Assembly (NCBI RefSeq): GCF_006715285.1
Contig: NZ_VFMX01000001.1
Location: forward strand, 1,798,001-1,862,000
DNA length: 64,000 nucleotides
Origin: Arthrobacter sp. SLBN-83
GTDB taxonomy: Bacteria; Actinomycetota; Actinomycetes; Actinomycetales; Micrococcaceae
Reading direction: 5' to 3'
Within the stretch, counting starts at the first letter, position 1, and each line of letters begins with the position of its first letter. Below, piece after piece: positions 8,756 through 16,727 of the stretch. Both the position numbers and the translations under genes were made by a program. The notes under the pieces were generated by a model. That model was not told where the DNA came from and made no database searches. It saw only the letters and a program-made list of their open reading frames with translations.

Positions 8756-9406
8756 CTACCAGCCCCTGGCGCGCCACTCTTCCAGGTGCGGGCGTTCGGC
8801 ACCCAAGGTGGTTGGCTTGCCATGGCCGGGGTGGACGACGGCGGTGTCCGGGTAGGCGCCAAACAGCCGCTCCGTGACGTCGGAGAGAAGCTGGTTGAAC
8901 CGTTCAGAGTCCTTGTCCGTGTTGCCCACGCCGCCCGGAAACAGCGAGTCCCCCGAAAAGATGTGCGCCGGCCCGTCCGGATCCTGGTACACGAAGGCAA
9001 TGGAACCGGGTGTGTGGCCCCGCAGGTGGACTGCGGTCACATCAAAACCATCGAATTTGCCGACGTCGCCATGGCTGAGCCGGACGTCCACGGGAACTGG
9101 CAACGCGTCGGCGTCGTCCGCTCCGGCAGCTGTCCGCGCCCCCGTAGCCGCCACAAGTTCCTTGAGTGCCCGCACGTGGTCCCAGTGCTGGTGCGTCGTG
9201 GCAATCAGGGCAAGCCGCGGGGCCACCGACGTGTCCGCGGCCCCGTCCGCCAGTAACTGCTGGATGGCTGGCAGATCGTCGGCGGCGTCGATCAGCAGCT
9301 GTGCGCCGCTTTCCTTCGCCGTCAGCAGGTACACGTTGTTGTCCATCCCGCTGACGGAGATGCTGCGGATGGTGAGGGCCGGCAGGTCGTAGAGAAGTGA
9401 GTCCAT
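8756..9406 (-). CDS. MBL-fold metallo-hydrolase (glyoxalase II-like)
   Basis: A 216-residue metallo-beta-lactamase-fold hydrolase. The metal motif is present as TTHQHWDHV (H-x-H-x-D-H), followed by the second-metal His in HLRGHTPGS, Asp in FSGDSLF, and a C-terminal His in VVHPGHG. These positions fit a dinuclear zinc or iron hydrolase acting on thioesters or lactones. It sits between an ABM-domain protein upstream (21-nt gap) and the permease downstream, all on the minus strand, so a small operon is likely. The substrate is not known. Confidence 0.88.
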   Translation of the reverse strand: MDSLLYDLPALTIRSISVSGMDNNVYLLTAKESGAQLLIDAADDLPAIQQLLADGAADTSVAPRLALIATTHQHWDHVRALKELVAATGARTAAGADDADALPVPVDVRLSHGDVGKFDGFDVTAVHLRGHTPGSIAFVYQDPDGPAHIFSGDSLFPGGVGNTDKDSERFNQLLSDVTERLFGAYPDTAVVHPGHGKPTTLGAERPHLEEWRARGW

Positions 9407-9427
9407 GGGCTTCAGTCTAGGGACGGG

Positions 9428-9730
9428 CTACAGGTCCAGCGGCATGGTTTCGGAGTAGACCTGCTTTGACGGTGTCCCGGCGAGGACCTCACCCAGTCTG
9501 TGCTTCCCCTGCGGCGTCTTCCGCCATGCCGCGTAGTCGGCATGGTCCTGCGCGGTGGCCCAGGTTTCCACCACCAGGATGTGGCACGGGTCCGCGTCGT
9601 CCACCAGCGCTTCGATGCCCTGGTTACCGGGCCAGGCACGGGTGGCGGCGAGGGTTTCAGACAGGTATGCGGCGGCGTCGTCCCGGCGGGCGGGGTCGAT
9701 CTGGACTTCGAAGTGCACGATGGCAGGCAT
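9428..9730 (-). CDS. Putative quinol/antibiotic-biosynthesis monooxygenase (ABM domain)
   Basis: A 100-residue single-domain dimeric alpha-beta barrel protein of the ABM family. Visible features are VHFEVQIDPARRDDAAAYL, the central NQGIEALVDDADPCHILVVETWAT strand pair and the helix DHADYAAWRKT, which match YgiN-like quinol monooxygenases. The start at 9730 (MPAIVHF) has AAGGAG five bases upstream; the longer open frame to 9799 runs into the next gene. It lies in a minus-strand run with an aldo/keto reductase upstream. Confidence 0.82.
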   Translation of the reverse strand: MPAIVHFEVQIDPARRDDAAAYLSETLAATRAWPGNQGIEALVDDADPCHILVVETWATAQDHADYAAWRKTPQGKHRLGEVLAGTPSKQVYSETMPLDL

Positions 9731-9774
9731 GGGGGCTCCTTGGGGTCGGGTCAGGATTGGTGGTGCAAGGGGCG

Positions 9775-10788
9775 CTATTCCCGGCCCTCGGACACCCACT
9801 TGGGGTCCGCGGAACGGGAACCGACGACGGCGTCCGAGGCCGCGTCGAGGGCCTCCAAATTCGCCGGGGTGAGCTCAAGTGACAGTGCGCCGAGGTTTTC
9901 GTCGATGCGGGCAGCCTTCCGGGTGCCCGGGATGGGGACCACCGGCAGGCCCAGCCGCTTGCCCTGCGCCAGCAGCCACGCCAGGGCAACCTGGGCGGGG
10001 GTGGCCTGCAACTGGTCCGCCACGGACCGGACAGCGTCCACCACGGCCTGGTTGGCGCTCGCGGCATCCGGGGCGAAGCGCGGGATGTTCCGCCGGAAGT
10101 CCTTGTCGCCCAGGCTTGAGGTGTCGACGGTGCCGGTGAGGAAGCCGCGGCCCAGCGGAGAATAGGGAACGAAACCCACGCCGAGGCCGGCGGCAGCGGG
10201 AACCACATTGCGTTCCACGTCCCGGCTCCAGATGGACCATTCGCTTTGGACCGCGGCGATCGGGTGGACCGCCGAGGCGTCCTGCAGTTCCTGTGCCGTC
10301 ACCTCGGACAGGCCCAGGTGCTTGACCTTTCCCTGCTTCACCAGCTCGGCCATGGCGCCCACGGTTTCCTCGATGGGCACGCGCACGTCCCGGCGGTGCA
10401 TGTAGTAGAGGTCGATCACGTCCGTGCCCAGCCGCTGAAGGCTCCGCTCCACGGCCTGGCGCACGTATTTAGCATCTCCGCGGATGTCCGTGTAGCCGTC
10501 GGTCGGCGTGCCCACCAGCGCGAACTTGGTGGCGAGCTGGACCTCGTCCCGCCGGTCCTTGAGCAGTTGGGAAATCAATTCCTCGTTGCTGCCGCCGCCG
10601 TAGATGTCCGCGGTGTCAATGAAGCTGACACCGGCATCGACGGCGTGGTGCAGCGTCTGCAGTGCCTCGGCAGGGTCCACCTCGCCGTACACGGGGGTGA
10701 GGGCCATGCCGCCGAAGCCCAGGGGGCTGACGGCCAGGCCATCGCCAAGCTGGACAGTATTGCTGGAATTGGTGTGGGCGTTAGCCAT
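9775..10788 (-). CDS. Aldo/keto reductase
   Basis: A 337-residue (beta/alpha)8 NADPH-dependent oxidoreductase. Catalytic tetrad residues are visible: Asp and Tyr in FIDTADIYGGGSNEELI, Lys in VQLATKFAL and His in LYYMHRRD. The C-terminal cofactor loop reads VPIPGTRKAARIDENLGA. The pattern is that of the AKR11/AKR13 (YajO, Tas-like) group that reduces aldehydes or ketones. The substrate cannot be told. The ATG at 10788 is followed by MANAHTNSS, with AGGAGCACCC before it as ribosome site. Confidence 0.9.
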   Translation of the reverse strand: MANAHTNSSNTVQLGDGLAVSPLGFGGMALTPVYGEVDPAEALQTLHHAVDAGVSFIDTADIYGGGSNEELISQLLKDRRDEVQLATKFALVGTPTDGYTDIRGDAKYVRQAVERSLQRLGTDVIDLYYMHRRDVRVPIEETVGAMAELVKQGKVKHLGLSEVTAQELQDASAVHPIAAVQSEWSIWSRDVERNVVPAAAGLGVGFVPYSPLGRGFLTGTVDTSSLGDKDFRRNIPRFAPDAASANQAVVDAVRSVADQLQATPAQVALAWLLAQGKRLGLPVVPIPGTRKAARIDENLGALSLELTPANLEALDAASDAVVGSRSADPKWVSEGRE

Positions 10789-10819
10789 GGGTGCTCCTGT
10801 TCGTTTCCTGAAGATGACG

Positions 10820-11446
10820 TTACAGCCAGGGTATGACGCGGTCCGCGGCGGGACGGGTGGCCTGGATCAGGCGGGCATTGGCCTCGTCCGGTCCGGTGGC
10901 CCAGGCAAGGGCCGCCTCCCGCTCCATCCCGAATGAGACATGACGGTCCACCAGCCGCTGCAGCCGGAGCTGGTGCGGGGTTTCGAGGAACCACACCTCG
11001 TCCAGCTGCGCCCGCACCTCTTTCCACGGCTCCTGGTCCGCCAGCAGGTAGTTGCCCTCGGTGATCACCAGCGGAACGTCGGCCGGAACGGCGATGGACG
11101 CGGCCACCGGTTCATCAATGGCGCGGCGGAACTCCGGCGCGTACACCATTGCCTCGTCCCGGCGAGCCAGGCGGCGCAGCAGCGAAAGGTACCCGCCGCC
11201 GTCGAACGTGTCGATGGCGCCCTTCCGCGCCCGCAACGGCGTGCCCTCGATGATGACGTTGCCCAGGTGGAAGCCGTCCATCGGCACCACCACCGAAGTT
11301 CCCGGGCCGAATTGCTCCTGGAGCCAGGCCGCGAAAGTGGACTTGCCGGACCCCGGTGCCCCGGCGATGCCCAGGATGGTCCGCGTGCCCGGCACCATCC
11401 GGCGCCGCAGCGCGTCGACGGCGTGGGCGATCTCGGGGGAGTCCAT
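10820..11446 (-). CDS. P-loop nucleoside/nucleotide kinase family protein
   Basis: A 208-residue kinase of the uridine-kinase/phosphoribulokinase/pantothenate-kinase fold. Walker A is GIAGAPGSGKSTFA near residues 26-39. The family sequence VVVPMDGFHLGN (Asp-Gly-Phe-His) follows, then a YAPEFRR segment and LVITEGNYLL (Walker B-like). This is the FrcK/YggC-like group often called nucleoside kinase; several members phosphorylate sugars. It is 31 nt upstream of the aldo/keto reductase on the same strand and 9 nt downstream of the SMR genes. Confidence 0.83.
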   Translation of the reverse strand: MDSPEIAHAVDALRRRMVPGTRTILGIAGAPGSGKSTFAAWLQEQFGPGTSVVVPMDGFHLGNVIIEGTPLRARKGAIDTFDGGGYLSLLRRLARRDEAMVYAPEFRRAIDEPVAASIAVPADVPLVITEGNYLLADQEPWKEVRAQLDEVWFLETPHQLRLQRLVDRHVSFGMEREAALAWATGPDEANARLIQATRPAADRVIPWL

Positions 11447-11455
11447 GGCAAAAGC

Positions 11456-11821
11456 CTAGTCACTGCTGCGCGAAGCCGGTGCGTTTTTCCCGGCCGGAAG
11501 CGCCTTCAGGCCGGCGGCGCAGCCCACGATGCCGGCGATGAACAGCAGTTTCACCACGCTGAAGGGTTCCACCCCGGTGGCCATCGCCCAACCGACGGTC
11601 AGCGCAGCGCCAATGCCCACCCAGATGGCGTAGGCGGTGCCCAGCGGAATGCTCCGGATGGCCATGCCCAGGCCCAGCATGCTCAAGGTTGCGGTAACGG
11701 CGAAGATGGCGGTGGGCAGGGGATTGCTGAAGCCGTCGGACAGGCCAAGGGCGGTGGCCCAGACTGCCTCAAGGACGGCGGACGCCAGGAGCACCAGCCA
11801 CGGAAGAGTGCGCTGCAGCAT
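11456..11821 (-). CDS. SMR-family exporter subunit B
   Basis: A 121-residue small multidrug resistance protein with four membrane helices. The membrane Glu is in ASAVLEAVWATALGLSDGF (helix 1), and the family motif SIPLGTAYAIWVGIGAALT lies in helix 3. A polar tail (PAGKNAPASRSSD) ends the protein. The ATG (11821-11819) overlaps the stop of the upstream SMR gene by one base (TGATG), so the pair is translationally coupled and probably forms a heterodimer. The GLSDGF segment recalls SugE/Gdx proteins that export guanidinium, but Qac-type export is equally possible. Confidence 0.88.
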   Translation of the reverse strand: MLQRTLPWLVLLASAVLEAVWATALGLSDGFSNPLPTAIFAVTATLSMLGLGMAIRSIPLGTAYAIWVGIGAALTVGWAMATGVEPFSVVKLLFIAGIVGCAAGLKALPAGKNAPASRSSD

Positions 11822-12144
11822 CACGCCACCACCTTCAGGCCAACCACGCACGCGGCGATGCCGGACAACAGCAGCAGGCGCGCCGCCGTCGGGCGTTCCA
11901 CTCTGGTGGCCATGGCGTAGGCGGAGGTGAGGACGACGCCCACACCCACCCACACAGCGTAGGCGGTGCCGGTGGGGATGGACTGCATGGCGACGGCAAG
12001 GCCGCCGGTGCTGGCCGCAACGGCCACGAGGAAGAGGCCGGCAGGGGCGAGGCGGCGGCGTCCGGAAACCTGGGAGGCTATGTGCAGCGCTGCGGCCCAG
12101 ACGGCCTCCAGCGCGCCGGAAAGAATGAGGATTACCCACGACAT
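11821..12144 (-). CDS. SMR-family exporter subunit A
   Basis: A 107-residue SMR protein. The catalytic membrane Glu is in MSWVILILSGALEAVWAAAL (Glu-13), and SIPTGTAYAVWVGVGVVLT is the helix 3 signature. I start at ATG 12144 because the protein then begins directly in helix 1, as is usual; the frame is open further upstream. A TGC-TACGCT extended -10 about 80 nt upstream is a possible promoter. I looked for a ykkC-type guanidine riboswitch in the 145-nt gap and did not find its core motifs. Coupled to the next SMR gene. Confidence 0.88.
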   Translation of the reverse strand: MSWVILILSGALEAVWAAALHIASQVSGRRRLAPAGLFLVAVAASTGGLAVAMQSIPTGTAYAVWVGVGVVLTSAYAMATRVERPTAARLLLLSGIAACVVGLKVVA

Positions 12145-12289
12145 GACAGATCCTTTGGCCAGTCTTGTCGCGTGCCGGGTACTGAACCGTCGTCCGGAGG
12201 CTCGGGTGCGGAGCCTTGGATTCCAGCGTAGCAACGCACGACGGCGGCGAGCCACCGTTGGTGCCCAACCTCACCAGCGGCGCTGCTGC

Positions 12290-12859
12290 TTACGCCGGGG
12301 TCTCCACCGGGTCGATGGACACCACGGCCAGGAAGCCGCGGCCAAGGATTTCGGGGGAGTCGACGTCCGAGCCGGCCACGGCGTCATAACGGCCCAGTTC
12401 CACCGGCTCGCCGCCGCCCTGGCTGACCTTCGCCTGCCCCTGCAGCAGCACACCGAACTGCCCCTCAAACACGGGGTGGGCGCGCTTCCTGGACAGCTCA
12501 ACAATGGAGGTGAAGCCCTTGAAGGCCCCTGCGCGGGTGATGACGTTCAGGTCCCTGATGTCCCCGGTGGGCAGCTTGGCTGCCGTGGCTGCGCCGCCGT
12601 CGAACCTGTACGGGCGGTATTTCTCCAGGGGCTGCTCTGCGCCGTCAACGGAGAGCAGGAGCAGTTCCCCCTCGATGACCGTCAGGACGCGCTCCATCCC
12701 TGGGAAAGCGGAAAAGTCCCCCGCCTTGGCCGCGTCGGCGATGCTTACCCACCAGTCAAAGCCGCCGTTTTCGGAGCCCTGGCGCGCGATTTCCCTCGTC
12801 ACCCCGCCGCCGTTGCGCCACGGTTCGGCCTTGAGTTCTGCGAAGCGGATGATCTGCAT
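12290..12859 (-). CDS. HutD/Ves family protein
   Basis: A 189-residue bicupin of the HutD/Ves family. The diagnostic start is MQIIRFAELKAEPWRNGGGVTREIA, followed by FDWWVSIADAAKAGDFSAFPGMERVLTVIEG and a second half with FGVLLQGQAKV. In other bacteria HutD is linked to histidine use and may bind formylglutamate; no hut genes are visible here, so the role is open. The gene is divergent from trpF and lies 145 nt upstream of the SMR pair on the same strand. Confidence 0.88.
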   Translation of the reverse strand: MQIIRFAELKAEPWRNGGGVTREIARQGSENGGFDWWVSIADAAKAGDFSAFPGMERVLTVIEGELLLLSVDGAEQPLEKYRPYRFDGGAATAAKLPTGDIRDLNVITRAGAFKGFTSIVELSRKRAHPVFEGQFGVLLQGQAKVSQGGGEPVELGRYDAVAGSDVDSPEILGRGFLAVVSIDPVETPA

Positions 12860-12962
12860 CAGCCCAGCCTAATTGCACGCCGTGGCCGGCATCGCAGTTG
12901 CGTCCCGTCCCTGCTAATCTCCTCCCGGGGGTCAACACGAAAACAGCCTGAAGGAGCCGGGA

Positions 12963-13574
12963 ATGTTCGTCAAAGTGTGTGGTCTCAGCACGCCGGAATC
13001 GGTGCGCGAAGCAGTGGACGCCGGCGCGGACGCCGTCGGCTTTGTCCTCACCGCCAGCCCCCGCGTGGTCTCGCCGTCGCAGGCGGCTTCCCTGCTCGCA
13101 GGGGTCCCCAAAACTGTCTCCCCGATCGGGGTGTTCCGCGACGAACCCGTGGCCGACGCCATTGCCATCGCCCGGGCCGCGGGCCTGGAATGGATCCAGC
13201 TGCATGGCAGCCGGTCCCGTGCGGACGTGACAACCGTGCATGACGCCGGCATGAAGCTGGTCAGGGCCATCACCATGGGTGCCGCCCGGGATGAGTTCGA
13301 AGACTGGGGCGAGGACCTGCTCCTGATTGATGCAGCCGTGCCTGGGTCCGGCGAGTCCTGGGACTACGCCTCCGTGGCAGCCCTGCCCGTGCTGCAGGGG
13401 CGGAACTGGCTGCTCGCCGGTGGGCTTGAACCCGGGAATGTGGGCCAGGCATCGGCAGCCGCCCATGCCTGGGGCGTGGATGTTTCCTCCGGCGTGGAAG
13501 CATCCCGGGGCGTGAAGGACCTGGCCAAGGTCCGGGCCTTCGTGCACGCCGCCAAGGACGCCGCCACGGTCTAG
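12963..13574 (+). CDS. trpF: Phosphoribosylanthranilate isomerase
   Basis: A 203-residue TIM-barrel enzyme that isomerises N-(5-phosphoribosyl)anthranilate in tryptophan synthesis. Key features are FVKVCGLSTPESV with the catalytic Cys-6, WIQLHGSRS, the general-acid Asp in LLLIDAAVPGSGESWD, the phosphate loop LLAGGLEPGNV and GVDVSSGVEASRGVKD. It is preceded by AGGAG and starts at ATG 12963. No other trp gene is adjacent, which is common in actinobacteria. Confidence 0.92.
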   Translation: MFVKVCGLSTPESVREAVDAGADAVGFVLTASPRVVSPSQAASLLAGVPKTVSPIGVFRDEPVADAIAIARAAGLEWIQLHGSRSRADVTTVHDAGMKLVRAITMGAARDEFEDWGEDLLLIDAAVPGSGESWDYASVAALPVLQGRNWLLAGGLEPGNVGQASAAAHAWGVDVSSGVEASRGVKDLAKVRAFVHAAKDAATV

Positions 13575-13665
13575 ATGCTGTCATGCTTCGCCGCGGGCGG
13601 TTATCAGGGCAGGATCAGGGGAGTCCCCCACCCTTTTGTCAGAGGAGCGGGGGCACAATGGGTGC

Positions 13666-14082
13666 ATGAAGACACTTCTGAACATCATCTGGCTGGTTTT
13701 TGGCGGCCTGTGGCTGGCCCTGGGCTATTTCCTGGCGGGTGTGGTCTGCTGCCTGCTGGTCGTCACCATCCCGTGGGGCATTGCCTCGTTCCGGATCGCC
13801 GCCTACACCCTGTGGCCCTTTGGCCGGATGGTGGTGGACAAGCCCGGCGGCACCGGTGTCTTCTCGCTGTTGGGCAACGTGATCTGGCTGCTGGTGGCCG
13901 GCATCTGGATTGCCATCGGGCACGTGGTCACGGCGTTCGCCATGGCCGTCACCATCGTCGGCATTCCGCTGGCCATCGCCAACCTGAAGCTCATCCCGGT
14001 GTCCCTGATGCCGCTCGGCAAGCAAATCGTGCCCACCAGTACGCCCTTTGTGAGCACCTACCCGGTCAGGACGTACCGCTAA
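13666..14082 (+). CDS. YccF domain inner-membrane protein
   Basis: A 138-residue membrane protein with two copies of the YccF domain: NIIWLVFGGLWLALGYFLAG and VTIPWGIASFRIAAYTLWPFGR in the first, NVIWLLVAGIWIAIGHVVTA and VTIVGIPLAIANLKLIPVSL in the second. Function is unknown. I start at ATG 13666 because the protein then begins at the first helix; a CACAAT box ends six bases upstream, so the mRNA may be leaderless. It overlaps the convergent VOC gene by four bases. Confidence 0.85.
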   Translation: MKTLLNIIWLVFGGLWLALGYFLAGVVCCLLVVTIPWGIASFRIAAYTLWPFGRMVVDKPGGTGVFSLLGNVIWLLVAGIWIAIGHVVTAFAMAVTIVGIPLAIANLKLIPVSLMPLGKQIVPTSTPFVSTYPVRTYR

Positions 14083-14462
14083 CCGGCTTCGCCAGGCCGC
14101 AGGGCGCGGAGGACACAGAACTCGTTGCCGTCCGGGTCGGCCATCACCACCCACGTGGCGGCCACGCCCTGGCCCACCGACACCTGCCGGGCACCCAGTG
14201 CCTCCAGCCTGGCCACTTCGGCGTCCTGGTCCTCCGGGCGGAGGTCCAGGTGCAGCCGGTTCTTGAGTTCTTTTTGCTGCGGGACCTTGAGGAAGAGCAG
14301 GTCGGGCACAACGCCGTCTTCCATGCTGCCCGCCGGCGGCTCCAGCACGATCTCGTCATCCTCTTCATGGGTCCGGCGCCATCCAAGCGCCTTTTCCCAG
14401 AACGCTGCGGGAATGCTGGGATCGGTCGAATCAACGGCGATGGCTTGGATGCGCAGGCTCAT
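14079..14462 (-). CDS. VOC-family protein (glyoxalase-like domain)
   Basis: A 127-residue vicinal-oxygen-chelate protein: IQAIAVDSTDPSIPAAFWEKALGW begins the first beta-alpha-beta-beta-beta module, RLHLDLRPEDQDAEVARLEALGA begins the second, and WVVMADPDGNEFCVL is the typical C-terminal signature. Candidate metal residues are in HLDL and GNEFC. Its role may be in stress or antibiotic resistance, but nothing local points to a substrate. Confidence 0.85.
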   Translation of the reverse strand: MSLRIQAIAVDSTDPSIPAAFWEKALGWRRTHEEDDEIVLEPPAGSMEDGVVPDLLFLKVPQQKELKNRLHLDLRPEDQDAEVARLEALGARQVSVGQGVAATWVVMADPDGNEFCVLRALRPGEAG

Positions 14463-14561
14463 CCGTGCAGTGTGGCACAGCTCCCGGCTAAATCGAAGCA
14501 GATCCCGGAAGCCGGGCCATTCTCAAGGGTGCCGGAATGCCCCGTCCCGCAGGATGGCCAC

Positions 14562-15332
14562 CTAATCGCTCTGGTCCAGTTCCGCGGCGATGTCCACGTC
14601 CCCGGCGTAGCCGGCCCCGGACAGTTCCCGGCCGCTGGAGCAGTGCTGCAGCATCTCCCGCAGGCGCGGTTCGGCGGACTCGTAGACAGCCATGGCCGCC
14701 ACCGCTTCCGGCGCGTAGCCGTGCCGGCCGTCCCCGGCTTCATACCCGCCTTTGCCGGCGGCCACCAGCCCGGCAATGAACGCGCCGGCTCCGATCTGGT
14801 CCTCCACGGCGGGGCGAAGGGTGCCGTCCGGCCAGCGCTCACCGGCGGCAACCACCGCCACCACGGCGTCGTCCGGAAGGTTGGCGGCCACCCACTCCGC
14901 CGTGGCTGCCGCGTTCCGCAGGCACACCGCGGCCACCAATGGAACCTCCCCGGCCAGCGACTGGCACAGCTCTGATCCGTTGGGGGACGGCAGCACCACT
15001 CTCCGCAGTCCCTCCGCGGCTCTGAAGCTTGCCGGGGACAGACTCAGCCCGCCGCCGTCGCGCGGCCCCGCCAGCTGCGCCTGGTGGTGTGCAGCGAAGT
15101 CCTCCGCGCCGGTATCCCGCCACCGGTAGGGGAAGACTTCCACACCCCGGTCCAATGCCACGCTGACGCACGTGCTGAAGGACAGCACGTCCACCACCAC
15201 GGCGATATCCGCGGCGGGCGCCACCGTCAGGGCTCCGGCCGATCCCCACTCCAGCCGGACCGCGAACGGGAGCTGCCGGTGCGCGGCATTGGCGGAGAAC
15301 GTGTGCCGCGGGCTGGAGCCGGGCGCGTTCAC
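14562..15332 (-). CDS. 2-phosphosulfolactate phosphatase family (ComB)
   Basis: A 256-residue ComB-family phosphatase. Recognisable parts are VVVDVLSFSTCVSVALDRG, VVLPSPNGSELC and VCLRNAAATAEWVA, followed by VAAGERWPDGTLRPAVEDQIGAGAFI, which carries the acidic metal ligands. In methanogens the enzyme makes sulfolactate for coenzyme M; in actinobacteria its real substrate is unknown. I start at GTG 15332 because it overlaps the upstream stop by four bases (GTGA), a standard coupling arrangement; the frame is open to 15374. It forms an operon with the DUF4031-HD protein. Confidence 0.8.
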   Translation of the reverse strand: MNAPGSSPRHTFSANAAHRQLPFAVRLEWGSAGALTVAPAADIAVVVDVLSFSTCVSVALDRGVEVFPYRWRDTGAEDFAAHHQAQLAGPRDGGGLSLSPASFRAAEGLRRVVLPSPNGSELCQSLAGEVPLVAAVCLRNAAATAEWVAANLPDDAVVAVVAAGERWPDGTLRPAVEDQIGAGAFIAGLVAAGKGGYEAGDGRHGYAPEAVAAMAVYESAEPRLREMLQHCSSGRELSGAGYAGDVDIAAELDQSD

Positions 15333-16198
15333 GCCAGTTCGCCTTTCAGGTTGCGCTGCGCGGCGTCCAGCCACAGGTCCCGGGCGCGCTGGTGGTGGAA
15401 GAGTGGGTCCAGTTCCAGCAGTTGACGCACGACGGCGGCCCGGCCGACGGCAAAGTCGGCGTCGCCGATGTGCGCATAGTCCTTCCGTACGGCGGCAACA
15501 TAGCGGGCGTAGTCTTCCGGCTCCCCGCCCAGGATGGATAGGTCGGCGTCGCAGAGGAGGGCGCCGTCGTCGTCGCCTGGTTCCGTCCGGTGGTCGGATG
15601 TCAGCCGGACCAGCCGTGCGGTCTCGGCCACTTCTTCCTCCGGCAGGCCGGCCTCGGTAAGGCGCTTCTCGGCGAGGCGCGCGGATTCCTCCTCATCCCT
15701 GCCTGCGGCGCCACGGTAAACGGCGTCGTGGAACCAAGCGGCCAGCAGCACGGTCCGCGGTGCCTCGTCCGGTTCGGTGAGCAGGTCCAGCGCCTCCAGC
15801 ACGGAGAGCAGGTGCGTGCAGCCGTGATAGTGGCGGTGTGGTTCGCTCCACCGGTCCAGCAGGTCCAGGAACAGCGCGTCGTGGCCTGGCATGATGGCCT
15901 CCCACCGGTTCAGCAGCGGGATCTTCAGCGCCTTGTTCCGCCGGCGGGCCGGGATCCGCAGTCCGCTGGCGATGAGCCTGCGGACCAGCACCCTCGCCTC
16001 CACGGATAACGCACCGGCCGCCACCAACTCGTCGAAGCGGCGCTCCGGCACGTCGTAATGGTCGCCGTCGAACGCCCGCTCCGGGATCCCGGCGGCCGCA
16101 GCGAAGGCATGCAGCTCGTCCAGGGACGAGTCGGAGACCAGGTGTGAGAAGTGGGTTCCGTGTGCAGGCCATAGCGGCGGGTCAATGTAGATGGCCAT
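15329..16198 (-). CDS. DUF4031-HD domain fusion protein
   Basis: A 289-residue protein. Residues 1 to ~85 are a DUF4031 domain (MAIYIDPPLWPAHGTHFSHLVSDSSLDELHAFA, then FDGDHYDVPERRFDELVAAGA). The rest is an HD phosphohydrolase-like domain with HYHGCTHL, AAWFHDAVYRG (His-Asp) and LLCDADLSILGG (catalytic or metal Asp). Such HD proteins hydrolyse nucleotides or phosphomonoesters. I start at ATG 16198; 17 further upstream codons are open but not domain-like. Its stop overlaps the ComB start by four bases. Confidence 0.83.
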   Translation of the reverse strand: MAIYIDPPLWPAHGTHFSHLVSDSSLDELHAFAAAAGIPERAFDGDHYDVPERRFDELVAAGALSVEARVLVRRLIASGLRIPARRRNKALKIPLLNRWEAIMPGHDALFLDLLDRWSEPHRHYHGCTHLLSVLEALDLLTEPDEAPRTVLLAAWFHDAVYRGAAGRDEEESARLAEKRLTEAGLPEEEVAETARLVRLTSDHRTEPGDDDGALLCDADLSILGGEPEDYARYVAAVRKDYAHIGDADFAVGRAAVVRQLLELDPLFHHQRARDLWLDAAQRNLKGELA

Positions 16199-16290
16199 GG
16201 AAGCGAGTCTAGTGCTGCCGTTCTTTCGGAAGTCCGGGGTGCGTGGCACAGGTGCAGCTCCTCCTTTGCGCCTTTATGCTGTTTCTCGTA

Positions 16291-16310
16291 CCGCATTTGC
16301 GGACTAGAAT
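16291..16310 (+). promoter_or_regulatory. Palindromic operator and -10 box of the molybdate operon
   Basis: CCGCATTTGCGG (16291-16302) is a perfect interrupted palindrome (CCGCA-TT-TGCGG). Two bases later TAGAAT (16305-16310) is a strong -10 hexamer, and the regulator ATG comes six bases after it, so the transcript is probably leaderless. The palindrome covers the spacer, which suits autoregulation by the HTH-TOBE protein. Confidence 0.55.
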
Positions 16311-16316
16311 CGCCGA

Positions 16317-16727
16317 ATGGCCCTTATCCGCGTTTCCGAAGCCGCCCGTTTCCTGGGCGTGAGCGATGATACCGTACGCCGCTGGACCGAGAACGGAACC
16401 CTCACCCCGCTCCGCGACAGCTCGGGCCGGCTCGCGGTCGACGGGCTGGAACTGGCGGCCCACGCGCAGAAGCTGGCCCAGCTCCCGGACGACCCCAAGG
16501 GCGGCAGCAGCTCCGCGCGGAACCGCTTCATGGGCCTGGTGACCGACGTGATAACGGACAAGGTGATGGCGCAGGTGGAACTGCAGTGCGGACCCTTCCG
16601 GGTGGTGTCGCTGATGAGCAGCGAGGCGGTGCGCGAGCTGGGCCTCGAACCGGGCTCCGTGGCCACCGCCGTCGTCAAGGCAACCACGGTCATCATCGAA
16701 TCCCCAAAAGGGAAGGCCACAGCATGA
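16317..16727 (+). CDS. HTH-TOBE molybdate-responsive regulator
   Basis: A 136-residue protein with an N-terminal excisionase/MerR-type helix-turn-helix ([22 protein letters not shown], residues 6-27) and a C-terminal TOBE/Mop domain ([30 protein letters not shown]). Mop domains bind molybdate or tungstate oxyanions. It heads the mod operon and its stop overlaps the modA start (ATGA). It probably senses molybdate and controls the operon. Unlike E. coli ModE it is short and has one TOBE domain. Confidence 0.85.
   Translation: MALIRVSEAARFLGVSDDTVRRWTENGTLTPLRDSSGRLAVDGLELAAHAQKLAQLPDDPKGGSSSARNRFMGLVTDVITDKVMAQVELQCGPFRVVSLMSSEAVRELGLEPGSVATAVVKATTVIIESPKGKATA

Noticed and set aside
12145..12289. 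Possible guanidine (ykkC) riboswitch before the SMR pair
   Set aside because: Neither the conserved core of guanidine-I nor the ACGR loops of the mini-ykkC class could be found; the gap is short.
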